DNA from: Gemmiger sp. An87
GTDB taxonomy: Bacteria > Bacillota > Clostridia > Oscillospirales > Ruminococcaceae
Direction: 5' to 3'
Length of the DNA stretch: 40,779 nt
Assembly: GCF_002159185.1 (NCBI RefSeq)
Contig: NZ_NFHD01000030.1
Location: 1-40,779 of the forward strand
Within the stretch, counting starts at the first letter, position 1, and each line of letters begins with the position of its first letter. The position numbers and the translations under genes were made by a program. Shown piece after piece: positions 16,495-24,189 of the stretch. The notes under the pieces are model-generated. The model did not search any database. It was given only the letters and a program-made list of their open reading frames with translations, and was not told where the DNA came from.

Positions 16495-16504
16495 GCCCCG
16501 GGGC
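16495..16504. repeat. Perfect 10-bp GC palindrome just downstream of the variable repeat
   Basis: GCCCCGGGGC begins 11 bases beyond the variable protein stop codon and is flanked on both sides by CAGTG. In the Bordetella phage BPP-1 DGR a hairpin or cruciform after the variable repeat is needed for efficient homing. Assigning that role here is an inference. Confidence 0.5.
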
Positions 16505-16515
16505 GCAGTGTACAG

Positions 16516-17601
16516 TTATTCGATCAAAGCGGAACGGCCGCCGATGTAGCTGTAGGAGCCCGACCGCGGGTTGAGCAGGTTCGCGCCGAACACCCCGGCG
16601 CTGGACCCGTCGCTCCAGTAGCCGCCACGAACCAGGCACCGCTCGGCCTGGGCGTTGTTGGCATAGAAACTGTCTCCGCCATAGGCGGTGTCGATCGCGC
16701 CCTCCTGGGTCAGTTCGGTATCAGGCAGCAGGGCCAGCGCCTGCAACAGCAGCTTGGTAGCCTCGCCCACGCCAGCATCGCAGGTGATGTCCTTGAAAGC
16801 ACAACTACGGCCGGAATCGGCGGAACTGGTGATGGTGGTCACATACTTCCACTTGCTGCTCACATAGTCCAGCTTCACGGTGCCGGCGGTGGTGCCGCTA
16901 CCGTCGGGGGTCACCAGCTCGCCGGTGTCCGCTTTGATGGCCTTCCACGCAGCACTGCCGGCGGACAGGTCGCAGGTGGGTTCGGAAGCATCGTTGTCCT
17001 TGATGATCTGCACTTCGCCGTTGACCAGGCGCAGGCCGGTACACCACTCCCACACATTGCCGTTCAGGTCCCAGATGCCTTCCACGGTGCCGTCGTGGCT
17101 CCAAGTCACAGGGCCGGTGCCGGTTGCAACGCGAGCAGTCTTTCCGCTGTCCGTAGATGTCGGAATTGCGCGGTACAGGGTCTCGCTGGCATCCTTGCCG
17201 TAGTTGTTGTTGCCTTTGGGCTCAGTGCCGTTCTTGTGACACCACAGAGCAATGGCAGCCCACTCGGCGTTGGTGATCTCGTGGAACTTATCGCCCTTCG
17301 CGCGATTGTAGTTCACTACGGTATCCAGCGTCACATAGTTTGCCGGGTCCTCCCCGGGCAGGCTGTATGCGCGGCCGTTGTGGTGAATCGTCTGGTACTT
17401 GCCTACCCAGAAACCGTCGATCTCCTCGCCGTTGACGCGAAAAGCGGGATGCACGCTGGTGTCCTCGGTGGACAGCACATCACACAGGCGGAACTTGGGA
17501 ATGTACACCATCACGCTGGGCATTTCTCTGTCGTCGTACTTCATCGCATTGCTGGGGCAAACGCTTTTCAGGGCCAGTTCGGCCATATCAAAATTCGCCA
17601 T
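16516..17601 (-). CDS. DGR variable protein, C-type-lectin/FGE-fold tail tip
   Basis: 361 residues. The second half has the formylglycine-generating-enzyme/C-type-lectin fold used by DGR variable proteins: FWVGKY, ITNAEWAAIALW, WDLNGNVWEWCTG, then the variable segment (RGGYW ... AGVF ... PRS ... IGGRSAL) at the C terminus. The substituted positions lie on the exposed ligand surface in the known fold. Residue changes relative to the template: nine of 11 Asn and Ile to Val before RGG. The N-terminal ~55 residues probably attach it to the tail. The start at 17601 follows GGAGG. Position after gpI and three fibre-region genes suggests a receptor-binding adhesin. Confidence 0.93.
   Translation of the reverse strand: MANFDMAELALKSVCPSNAMKYDDREMPSVMVYIPKFRLCDVLSTEDTSVHPAFRVNGEEIDGFWVGKYQTIHHNGRAYSLPGEDPANYVTLDTVVNYNRAKGDKFHEITNAEWAAIALWCHKNGTEPKGNNNYGKDASETLYRAIPTSTDSGKTARVATGTGPVTWSHDGTVEGIWDLNGNVWEWCTGLRLVNGEVQIIKDNDASEPTCDLSAGSAAWKAIKADTGELVTPDGSGTTAGTVKLDYVSSKWKYVTTITSSADSGRSCAFKDITCDAGVGEATKLLLQALALLPDTELTQEGAIDTAYGGDSFYANNAQAERCLVRGGYWSDGSSAGVFGANLLNPRSGSYSYIGGRSALIE
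16526..16641 (-). repeat. DGR variable repeat (VR)
   Basis: The last 116 bases of variable-protein coding sequence, aligned without gaps to the template repeat. Differences are at plus-strand 16548, 16554, 16559, 16560, 16574, 16575, 16586, 16587, 16601, 16611, 16613, 16620 and 16632; all correspond to adenines in the template coding strand. The end 16526-16545 (GGCGGCCGTTCC on the coding strand) is unchanged. Confidence 0.97.
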
Positions 17602-17617
17602 GTTCCTTGTTCCTCCT

Positions 17618-17986
17618 TTATCGAACCATAATGCCGTCAATGGCAAAAAGGCGCAGCGTCACGTTGTCCGTGTTCAAGGGCAGCGGGGTGCGGGTCACGC
17701 CCTCAGCCATGGTTCCTTCGCCATCTTCGTTCATGGTTTCCGCCTCTTCCACCGGCACGACGGTTTCCTCATACTCGCAGGCAGGGATTTCCACCTGCGC
17801 TGCATAGTACAAGCCGCGCCCGGTGGTCAGGAAACCTTCGCTGTCCACCATGATGTCCCGGGTCACAGGGTCGTCCTGCTGATAGCGGGCCAGGTCGATG
17901 GTCAGTGCACCGTTCGCAAAATCCAGCCGGGTGCCGGTCAGGCTGTAGTCGATCTTCTTGCCCTCGTTCATTTCGACGATTTTCAT
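17618..17986 (-). CDS. Tail-fibre-region protein, unknown
   Basis: 122 residues, not recognised. Two acidic clusters stand out (EYEETVVPVEEAET and NEDGEGTMAEG), and the sequence looks beta-rich. The ATG at 17986 follows AGGAGGACGCC. It lies 16 bases before the variable protein gene start and 12 after its upstream neighbour, in the fibre cluster; a fibre chaperone or connector is plausible, not shown. Confidence 0.62.
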   Translation of the reverse strand: MKIVEMNEGKKIDYSLTGTRLDFANGALTIDLARYQQDDPVTRDIMVDSEGFLTTGRGLYYAAQVEIPACEYEETVVPVEEAETMNEDGEGTMAEGVTRTPLPLNTDNVTLRLFAIDGIMVR

Positions 17987-17998
17987 TTGGCGTCCTCC

Positions 17999-18454
17999 TT
18001 AGCTTTTCGGCATCGGGTCAGTCATGCCGCCCGATACCCGAATCTGAACTTTAACGGTAGTCGCGCTGCCGTCATGTACGATTTTGAAACCATTCCTTGC
18101 GCGGTCTGTGATCTGGATGTGCCCCAGGCGCCCACCGGAATAGTCCAGTACAGCAACGTCCACGCTGTAATTGATGCTCTCGCGCATCTGTTTCAGCGCC
18201 ACGGTCGTAGGCTGGTTGTTGAACGGCCATTTCTGGCCGGCGGCCATTTCCAGTGTGACTTCGTGGAGTTCGACCGCCTGGTTGTAGTTGTCCTGAATCT
18301 TTTGGAACTGAAAGATAGCGACGGCAAGGCCAACGTCACTGATGCCAAGCTCCATGTTGTTGAAATGTGCCTGGTCCATCAAGGTTCCTTGCTGGATTAC
18401 AGCTCCATGCTGATCTGTTACATGATCAACCCAATAGGTCCGTTTGTATGCCAC
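17999..18454 (-). CDS. Tail-fibre-region protein, unknown
   Basis: 151 residues. A helical N-terminal third contains a Met/Gln-rich segment (QQGTLMDQAHFNNMELG) and the rest is beta-rich (ITDRARNGFKIVHDGSATTVKV). It looks like a trimeric fibre shaft or baseplate connector protein seen in Firmicute myophages. The start is preceded by AAGGAGG-type sequence. It is located between gpI and the DGR variable protein. Confidence 0.65.
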   Translation of the reverse strand: MAYKRTYWVDHVTDQHGAVIQQGTLMDQAHFNNMELGISDVGLAVAIFQFQKIQDNYNQAVELHEVTLEMAAGQKWPFNNQPTTVALKQMRESINYSVDVAVLDYSGGRLGHIQITDRARNGFKIVHDGSATTVKVQIRVSGGMTDPMPKS

Positions 18455-18470
18455 GGGTTATCCTCCTTAC

Positions 18471-18785
18471 TCAGTTAGCGTCCGCTTCAATAAGCGGGAA
18501 AGTGAACCGTAGCAGTGCGGTGTTCAGGCTGGTTCGGCTCAAACTAATCGACTGCTGTCCTGCCAGTGCGCCGTACTGATCGTACACACGCACGCCCGTG
18601 ATCACGTCAGCGGCACCAGAACTGGGCACATTCACGAACACGAGCACATCCGTGCCAACGATCTGTTTGCTGTTCACCGTTCCGTCACGCCAAGTCCCGT
18701 TATTGAGCTGGTATTGAAACCGGTCAACGCTCCTCAGCAATTCTTCACGGCGCGCTTTCAGAAAATTTTCGGTAAAAAACGCCAT
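18471..18785 (-). CDS. Tail-fibre-region protein, unknown
   Basis: 104 residues from ATG 18785, which follows GGAGGGAAATCTGC; the longer open frame to 18902 overlaps gpI. Sequence begins AFFTENFLKARREELL, then beta-type segments (VLVFVNVP, ITGVRVYDQYG). No family was recognised. In tail modules this position usually holds short fibre or fibre-connector proteins. Confidence 0.65.
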   Translation of the reverse strand: MAFFTENFLKARREELLRSVDRFQYQLNNGTWRDGTVNSKQIVGTDVLVFVNVPSSGAADVITGVRVYDQYGALAGQQSISLSRTSLNTALLRFTFPLIEADAN

Positions 18786-18807
18786 GCAGATTTCCCTCCT
18801 TTCTTCT

Positions 18808-19761
18808 TTATGGCAACGTCCCGCAGCGGTCGTTCCCGCTTTGAGGCGGCGCAACGAATACACCATCCGCAGCGGATTCCTGCCCGCTGAGGATTTTTGC
18901 ATTTACCGAATACCCCTTTGTCCCTTGGTACATAAGGTTCGGGTTTTGCATCTTCTCCCTGTCCCCCGGCAGGGTCCCGGCAAATTCCGGGTTTCCTACG
19001 AATGCGTCCGATACACCTGCGCAGACCATTTTCCCGCATACGGAATAGCCAACCGTAGACGGCACCGGCAATGTTCCCGCAAACTTCGGTTGCACGGCGA
19101 AGCCCTCGGCCTTCGGCGCCACTACAATGGAGTGGCTTTCAGTTCTTCCCAGTGTGGAGGGCATCCAGTAAGTACCGCAATAGATCGTCCCGCAGACAGG
19201 CGGCTTTATTGCCCATGCCTCTGCGCCCGCTCCGATGGCGATTCCTCGCTTGATCATGTAACTCATGCTTTCGAGGTGTGCACTCCACCGCTTTGCCGTG
19301 ATCAGCCGCCGTTCGATCTCGTTTGCACTGTAGATTTTTGCCGGGTTTGACGGTGTGGTTTCCGTCACATTCAGGTAAAGCCGAAAAGTGCCTGGTTCGC
19401 CATCGTAGTTGAACCATTCTTCCAGTTCGGTTCCCGGAAAGATCGCATCAATCTGCAACTTAACCGCGTGCACAGTGCCCATCAATCGGCGTACTGTCAG
19501 TGCAGTTTGTATGATACGGCGCTTTTGTTCGATTGCGTAGTCCGTATCATACCAGTCGATCTTCCAGTTTATTGCCAGCGCGTCAAGCACTTCTTCTCTG
19601 GCGTTACCGATATCGGTGTATATTTGGCTGCCGTCCACATACTGCATGGTTCTGCGGTGTATCAGATTCACCGCATCGGACAGTGCGGCAACCCAATCCT
19701 GTCCGGCAACAACGCGGGGGAGCACGTCCACGACGCGGGCATCCGGCAGGCTTTTAATCAT
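18808..19761 (-). CDS. Phage tail protein I (P2 gpI-like baseplate protein)
   Basis: 317 residues. The N-terminal ~200 residues match gpI-like baseplate proteins (SLPDARVVDVLP, IDWYDTDY, RLMGTVHAVKLQI, YLNVTETTPS). The C-terminal 110 residues carry related repeat units (PPVCGTIYCGT, PKFAGTLP, PEFAGTLPG) ending in a Gly/Ser-rich tail; this part may be a fibre attachment segment. The ATG at 19761 overlaps the gpJ stop by 8 bases. gpI joins the baseplate hub to the fibres. Confidence 0.85.
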   Translation of the reverse strand: MIKSLPDARVVDVLPRVVAGQDWVAALSDAVNLIHRRTMQYVDGSQIYTDIGNAREEVLDALAINWKIDWYDTDYAIEQKRRIIQTALTVRRLMGTVHAVKLQIDAIFPGTELEEWFNYDGEPGTFRLYLNVTETTPSNPAKIYSANEIERRLITAKRWSAHLESMSYMIKRGIAIGAGAEAWAIKPPVCGTIYCGTYWMPSTLGRTESHSIVVAPKAEGFAVQPKFAGTLPVPSTVGYSVCGKMVCAGVSDAFVGNPEFAGTLPGDREKMQNPNLMYQGTKGYSVNAKILSGQESAADGVFVAPPQSGNDRCGTLP

Positions 19762-20902
19762 CTTCGAGCCCTCCATAGGTTACTTCCGCCTCCGTGCACT
19801 TAGGCAGCTCTGTTTTCTCCACCGTTGCATCCGCCGGGGCGATCAGCTTTACCCGTTTTGCGCCCGCTTCCCTGATTTTTGCAATCAGTTCCGTGGGGTT
19901 GATGTCACGTCCAAGATGTCGCTGCCACTCCTGATACCCCTGGACCGCAGCGTTGACCCTTTCCTGTATGGAGCCCGCGCTTTTTTGATCGCTTTCTCCA
20001 ATCCAATAGGTCAGCTCGATTCGATACTCGACCTCGGCCGGCTCCACGCAAACCACCTTGTCGCACAGCGGCCGAAGGGTTTCACCGCTGATATATTCTT
20101 TCAGGGATTCGCGTTCCGGTTCATTGGGTAGCCGTCCATCCTCCATGACAAAGTAAATTGCAATGGTGCAAGGTTCCGGGCTGACGATCTGCACATCTCC
20201 CACATCACTGCGCCAGGCGCGCACATAATACTCATAGGCATCACGCGGGCCGGCACAACTGAATCGGCTCGGGGCCAGGAATGCACGTTCTGTCAGGCTG
20301 TCGTCGCTTTCGGTGTCGAGGCCGCCGGTGCTTTCTGATACATTTTCGACTGCGGCAATGTACGGGATAGGGTCAACCAACACATTGATTTCCCCGATCT
20401 GGATTCCGTCGCTTTCGGTTCCGCCTTCCTCGGCCTGAATCATAGTTTCAACATACAGGTCGCCGGGCGGTATTTCGGTATAGCTCAGGGTGTTAAAATA
20501 CCTGCCCCCCTGTGTTTTCACGCGGGTGCCCGCCGGGACGGCCACAGTTTCTTTTCGTGCCTCAGCGAGGGAAAATCGCTCTTTTGCCGTGGCCCTTTGA
20601 GCGGCCTGCCGGGTCAAGCCAAGGAGGGCGACCAGCGCATCAAGGGATTCCCCCGTGCTGGTTTTCAAAAGTTCTGCGCGTCCCTTCGCATCGACATACT
20701 GCATGGTTTGGTATTCGATCAGTGCAAACGCCTTGATCAGCAGATTCTTCGGGTCTGCATCCCCCATGGTCAGCTCTTTCCCGGTTTGCTCGCGGTAAAT
20801 GCGGGTATACTCGGCGCGCAGCTGCTCTTCCGTTTCTTGCAGCGTCATGTACCCAATAAAGCTGATATCGGGCACACTTGCCAATTCGCTGATATTAGAC
20901 AA
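19754..20902 (-). CDS. Baseplate J-like protein
   Basis: 382 residues of the gpJ/Mu gp47 wedge family. Typical features: TLQETEEQLRAEYTRIYREQTG at the N terminus, RQAAQRATAKERFSL, a hydrophobic DPIPYIAAVENVSESTGGLDTESD core, and RFSCAGPRDAYEYYVRAW. It forms the baseplate wedge with gp25 and gpI. The gene overlaps both neighbours by 8 bases, as in a tightly coupled baseplate module. Confidence 0.93.
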   Translation of the reverse strand: MSNISELASVPDISFIGYMTLQETEEQLRAEYTRIYREQTGKELTMGDADPKNLLIKAFALIEYQTMQYVDAKGRAELLKTSTGESLDALVALLGLTRQAAQRATAKERFSLAEARKETVAVPAGTRVKTQGGRYFNTLSYTEIPPGDLYVETMIQAEEGGTESDGIQIGEINVLVDPIPYIAAVENVSESTGGLDTESDDSLTERAFLAPSRFSCAGPRDAYEYYVRAWRSDVGDVQIVSPEPCTIAIYFVMEDGRLPNEPERESLKEYISGETLRPLCDKVVCVEPAEVEYRIELTYWIGESDQKSAGSIQERVNAAVQGYQEWQRHLGRDINPTELIAKIREAGAKRVKLIAPADATVEKTELPKCTEAEVTYGGLEDD

Positions 20903-21209
20903 TCTTGATCACCACCTTCGGCACCATGTTTCCTTCCACGACCTTGCTTGCCATCCACTCAACACGGACGACCTGGGCGCGGGGTTCGTATTTCTGCGTC
21001 TTGCTGACTATTTCCGCAGCAAGGAGCGCCTGGGCGCTCATTTGAGGATAGTCGGTAATGTTCGCATCAATCCCAAACTCCCGGTCTAACGCCTGTTCCC
21101 CGGTGTGCGTTCCATAAAGGATTTGCAAATTCCGGTAAACCTCTTCCTCTACAGTATCATCGGCGCCGCCGGCTTCAATTTCGATTGTCGCTTCATCCAT
21201 CAAAACCAT
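20895..21209 (-). CDS. gp25-like baseplate wedge protein (gpW family)
   Basis: 104 residues with the GPW_gp25 pattern (REFGIDANITDYPQMSAQALLAAEI). In contractile tails it joins the baseplate wedge to the sheath. A GGAGG site lies six bases before the ATG. Confidence 0.88.
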   Translation of the reverse strand: MVLMDEATIEIEAGGADDTVEEEVYRNLQILYGTHTGEQALDREFGIDANITDYPQMSAQALLAAEIVSKTQKYEPRAQVVRVEWMASKVVEGNMVPKVVIKIV

Positions 21210-21219
21210 GGCGAACCTC

Positions 21220-21612
21220 CTACAGATATTCCTCTACGGTCAGACTGACCTTGCACTCGATCATCTCGCCTCCCGCAAGCACCGCTCCCCATTCCTCACT
21301 TATGTCCGTGATCTTGAATGGGAACGACGACAAAGGGCGGCCGCCAATGATGAAATAATCCGTGGCGCAGCTTTCAGCTCGTTGCTGTAAAACACTCAGC
21401 GTGGTACGCGGCGGCACCCCGTCCTGCGCCCGTAAAAGCAGGTCGAAGGAGTAGCTTTTCAGTTTTGGGCCGGTCCACTCGCTGCGCGATTTACCGCCGA
21501 CGACATCATGCGTTGCCCAATCGCTGCCGGTGCTCCCTTTGAAATTGCTGGGTGTAAGCAATTTCTGTTGGCTCACGGTAAACACCATGCCCATAAAAGT
21601 TCCTACAGCCAT
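21220..21612 (-). CDS. P2 gpU-like tail protein
   Basis: 130 residues of the phage protein U family (FTVSQQKLLTPSNFKG, LRAQDGVPPRTTL, YFIIGGRPLSSFPFKITDIS). It is a tail completion or baseplate-associated protein. The start has an AAAGGAGGAA site. It lies between gp25 and gpV, the expected order. Confidence 0.85.
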   Translation of the reverse strand: MAVGTFMGMVFTVSQQKLLTPSNFKGSTGSDWATHDVVGGKSRSEWTGPKLKSYSFDLLLRAQDGVPPRTTLSVLQQRAESCATDYFIIGGRPLSSFPFKITDISEEWGAVLAGGEMIECKVSLTVEEYL

Positions 21613-21622
21613 ACTTCCTCCT

Positions 21623-22582
21623 TTAGGTTTCCGCTATGCCGCTTTTCTCTCCGGGGGCTGCGCAGACGTGCTTATGCTGTAGCAGGCTGATGCTTTGAAT
21701 TTTCACATCGCCAGCAGCGCCTTCCATGTTCAGGTTGGGCGCCTGCATTTCAATCTTGGTCGGGCTGGATATGGTGATATCCCCGGCAGTGCTGATGGTA
21801 ATGGTCGCCCCATTGATATTGAGCGTAACATCTCCGGTCACTGTTTTTGTCACCATGCCCTCGATGATTGCAGTCAGATCGCCGGTGAGCGTCTTTTCAA
21901 CATTGCCCTCCACAGTTTCCTTGATATCGCCCTCAACCGAAACCTCGATATCGCCTTTGTATTCTGCCTTGCAGTCACCCTCGCGTTTCTCCTCCGAATC
22001 GCCGGTGATGTCCATTTTGAACCCACCGCCCGCTGAGATACTCATGGTGCTGGATGCTTCCAGGCTCATGTACGAGCCCGCTTCCAGGCTCACAGTCGTT
22101 CCAGCAACAACGCCCACACCAGCCTCGGCCTGGACGCTTACACTCGCACCGCTGCTCTTTATCTGGACTTGCCCTCCCGCAACCAGAGAAGCCGGGCCCT
22201 TTGCCTCGTCGTAAATCTCGCCGTTGCAGTTTCGCCCGGTGCGCTTGTCAACGAACTGCGTGTAAACGCCCGTGTTCTCGTCGTACCGGTCATACGCCTT
22301 GCCTTGACGGCTGCCGTATTCCCTGCGGTACAACCCCTTATATCCTTCCGCCGGTTTATTGGTGGCGTTCCAGACGGTGCCGGTGGTAGTGCCAGCGGCA
22401 GTGCCGTTGGAATTGTGGCTCACGCTGACGATCTGGCCGATGTTGGGCATCTTGTATTCGCCATTGGACATCGCATTGATTTTCCTGGTCACGCTCTGCC
22501 CGCGGTCGAAATAGGTCACTTCGTATGTTCCGGCAGCGTAATCAATAGAGCTTACCCGCCCGGTGCGATTTGTGCTTGCCAT
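21623..22582 (-). CDS. Baseplate spike protein, gpV/VgrG-like
   Basis: 319 residues. An OB-like N-terminal part (about 1-90; RVSSIDYAAGTYEVTY) is followed by a repetitive middle with many GD-type units (GDIEVSVEGD, GDIKETVEGNVEK, GDLTAIIEGM, GDVTLNINGA), typical of trimeric beta-helix spikes. The C terminus holds HKHV. In a contractile tail the spike pierces the cell envelope. An AGGTGATACA site precedes the ATG. Confidence 0.88.
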   Translation of the reverse strand: MASTNRTGRVSSIDYAAGTYEVTYFDRGQSVTRKINAMSNGEYKMPNIGQIVSVSHNSNGTAAGTTTGTVWNATNKPAEGYKGLYRREYGSRQGKAYDRYDENTGVYTQFVDKRTGRNCNGEIYDEAKGPASLVAGGQVQIKSSGASVSVQAEAGVGVVAGTTVSLEAGSYMSLEASSTMSISAGGGFKMDITGDSEEKREGDCKAEYKGDIEVSVEGDIKETVEGNVEKTLTGDLTAIIEGMVTKTVTGDVTLNINGATITISTAGDITISSPTKIEMQAPNLNMEGAAGDVKIQSISLLQHKHVCAAPGEKSGIAET

Positions 22583-22594
22583 TGTATCACCTGC

Positions 22595-23974
22595 CTAGTT
22601 GGTGGTTATGCCGCCGCCGTTGCAGTAGCTTGCCGGCACCCATCCGGTGACATTTTGCCCCACAGGCAATTTGCCGCAGCGGGCTGCCGTATTCGTGATA
22701 CGATATCTCCCGTTTACCAGGATTCCATCGTAGAAATAGAACGTGCCGCTCTTGTAGCAGCTTGGCGACGCCGCCACGCTGGTGTAATAGAAAGGCGCAT
22801 TGGTCAGCTGTACAGCCGCCCCGGCCGTAGCCCCGGCCGCCGCACTGGCAGCGTTGGCCGCCGGGCTGGTGGTCGCATAGGTGCTGTCGTAGTTTTCCGT
22901 GCTGCCTTCTTCGCTCTGGTGGTATTCGATGGTGCCGCCAACATCCCAATAATGGAACGGGTCCCGAATGCCGCTGCATTCAAAGTCGGTGGTGAACCCG
23001 CTCTTCTTGGAGTATTTGTGCGTCACCTTGTCAACAAAATATTTGCCATTGATTCCACCGGTGAGCCCCTGCCCATATCCGGTAAGCCGCACATTGTTTC
23101 CGGCAGCAACAATGAAATTTCCCATTACTGAGAATTTCAGCTTGATGGTGCCGTGGTTCGCGTTGTTGATTTCTGCGCACAGTTGAACGCTGGCATCGTA
23201 CACGCTGGTAGCCCTGCGGTTCACGCTTTTGGTGTGGGTGCCGCCGCCCACGCTGCACACAATATCAATGTCCTTGTCCGGGTCGGTGTAGTTGAAATAC
23301 CCGCCCGTGAAGGTGCCGGAAAGGGTCGTATTGTAGCTCAGGCTCCCGGGCACGATGTTGGTGCGGTCAAAGTCCTGCACCGCCCGTTTGCTCTTGTAGC
23401 GTTCACGGTCATATACCCAAAGCCGCATGGCGTAGACTTTCAGGGTGAGGCCGTAGTTTTTGCACAACTGGTTGTAGTAGCTGCTGTCTGTTCCGTCCTG
23501 CTCGTCGCACTCGATGTCGTAGTCGTCCGCATCGTAGGAAAAGCCCAGGCCGTACCGGGCAGCAATCGTTTCTCCAATTCTTTTGATAGAGGTGTTCTTC
23601 CAAACAACCTCCCTTTCCAGCTCGCTGAAATTGGTGTCGCTCGGCTTGCTTACACCGCCGATCTGCAACGTCATGGGGCTGGCCCCTTGCAGAGATATAT
23701 CATCCACCACAAAAAGGCCGCACTCCATAACATGGCTATCACCAGGCCCGTTCCAATCGTGCCCGATAATACGCGGCCGAAGGGTCGCCCCCTTCTCCGG
23801 CATCCAGCCGTTCAGCCATTTTTCGTCGTGTGCATCCAGGGTAATGTCGATGCTGTCGCTATTGTCCGCGGCATTGTCAACATAGGTCAGGCTCTCGATG
23901 TCTGCGCCTACCGCTCCCCCAAACGGCGAATTGTCGTAAGTGACTTGGAGTTCTACCCGTCTGCCGTTATTCAT
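22595..23974 (-). CDS. Late control gene D-like tail hub protein
   Basis: 459 residues. The first ~350 match gpD hub proteins (FSYDADDYDIECDEQDGT, NGKYFVDKVTHKYSKKSGFTTDFEC). It forms the trimeric hub beneath the tube. After an Ala-rich linker (about 375-395), the last ~70 residues form a separate small domain (YYTSVAASPSC, then FYFYDGILVNGRYRI and VTGWVPASY) that looks like an SH3/cell-wall-binding module. It overlaps the LysM-protein stop by 8 bases. Confidence 0.87.
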   Translation of the reverse strand: MNNGRRVELQVTYDNSPFGGAVGADIESLTYVDNAADNSDSIDITLDAHDEKWLNGWMPEKGATLRPRIIGHDWNGPGDSHVMECGLFVVDDISLQGASPMTLQIGGVSKPSDTNFSELEREVVWKNTSIKRIGETIAARYGLGFSYDADDYDIECDEQDGTDSSYYNQLCKNYGLTLKVYAMRLWVYDRERYKSKRAVQDFDRTNIVPGSLSYNTTLSGTFTGGYFNYTDPDKDIDIVCSVGGGTHTKSVNRRATSVYDASVQLCAEINNANHGTIKLKFSVMGNFIVAAGNNVRLTGYGQGLTGGINGKYFVDKVTHKYSKKSGFTTDFECSGIRDPFHYWDVGGTIEYHQSEEGSTENYDSTYATTSPAANAASAAAGATAGAAVQLTNAPFYYTSVAASPSCYKSGTFYFYDGILVNGRYRITNTAARCGKLPVGQNVTGWVPASYCNGGGITTN

Positions 23975-24179
23975 AGTTCGCCTCGAATTTCCACGGGGGC
24001 AGTAACCCGTTACGCTCCTCCTCCAAATCCGGGGTGGTAAGTACCACCCCGGCGCCGAAGGAAAATGTGTTGATCTGCTGAGGATTGGCCGCCATCAATA
24101 CATCGGCGTGGTATTCACTTCCGTAAACCTCTTTGGCGATGGTGTCCCATGTATCGCCACTTTTGGTCGTATATGCCAT
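23967..24179 (-). CDS. LysM-domain tail protein X (gpX-like)
   Basis: 70 residues consisting of essentially one LysM motif (YTTKSGDTWDTIAKEVYG ... NPQQI). Tail protein X/gpX-like proteins lie in the baseplate hub. The ATG at 24179 follows GAGGTG. Confidence 0.87.
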   Translation of the reverse strand: MAYTTKSGDTWDTIAKEVYGSEYHADVLMAANPQQINTFSFGAGVVLTTPDLEEERNGLLPPWKFEANYE

Positions 24180-24189
24180 TTTCAGCACC

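Noticed and set aside
16516-17601. Formylglycine-generating (sulfatase-activating) enzyme
   Set aside because: The fold is shared with DGR variable proteins, and the C terminus is a variable repeat. An enzymatic role is not supported.
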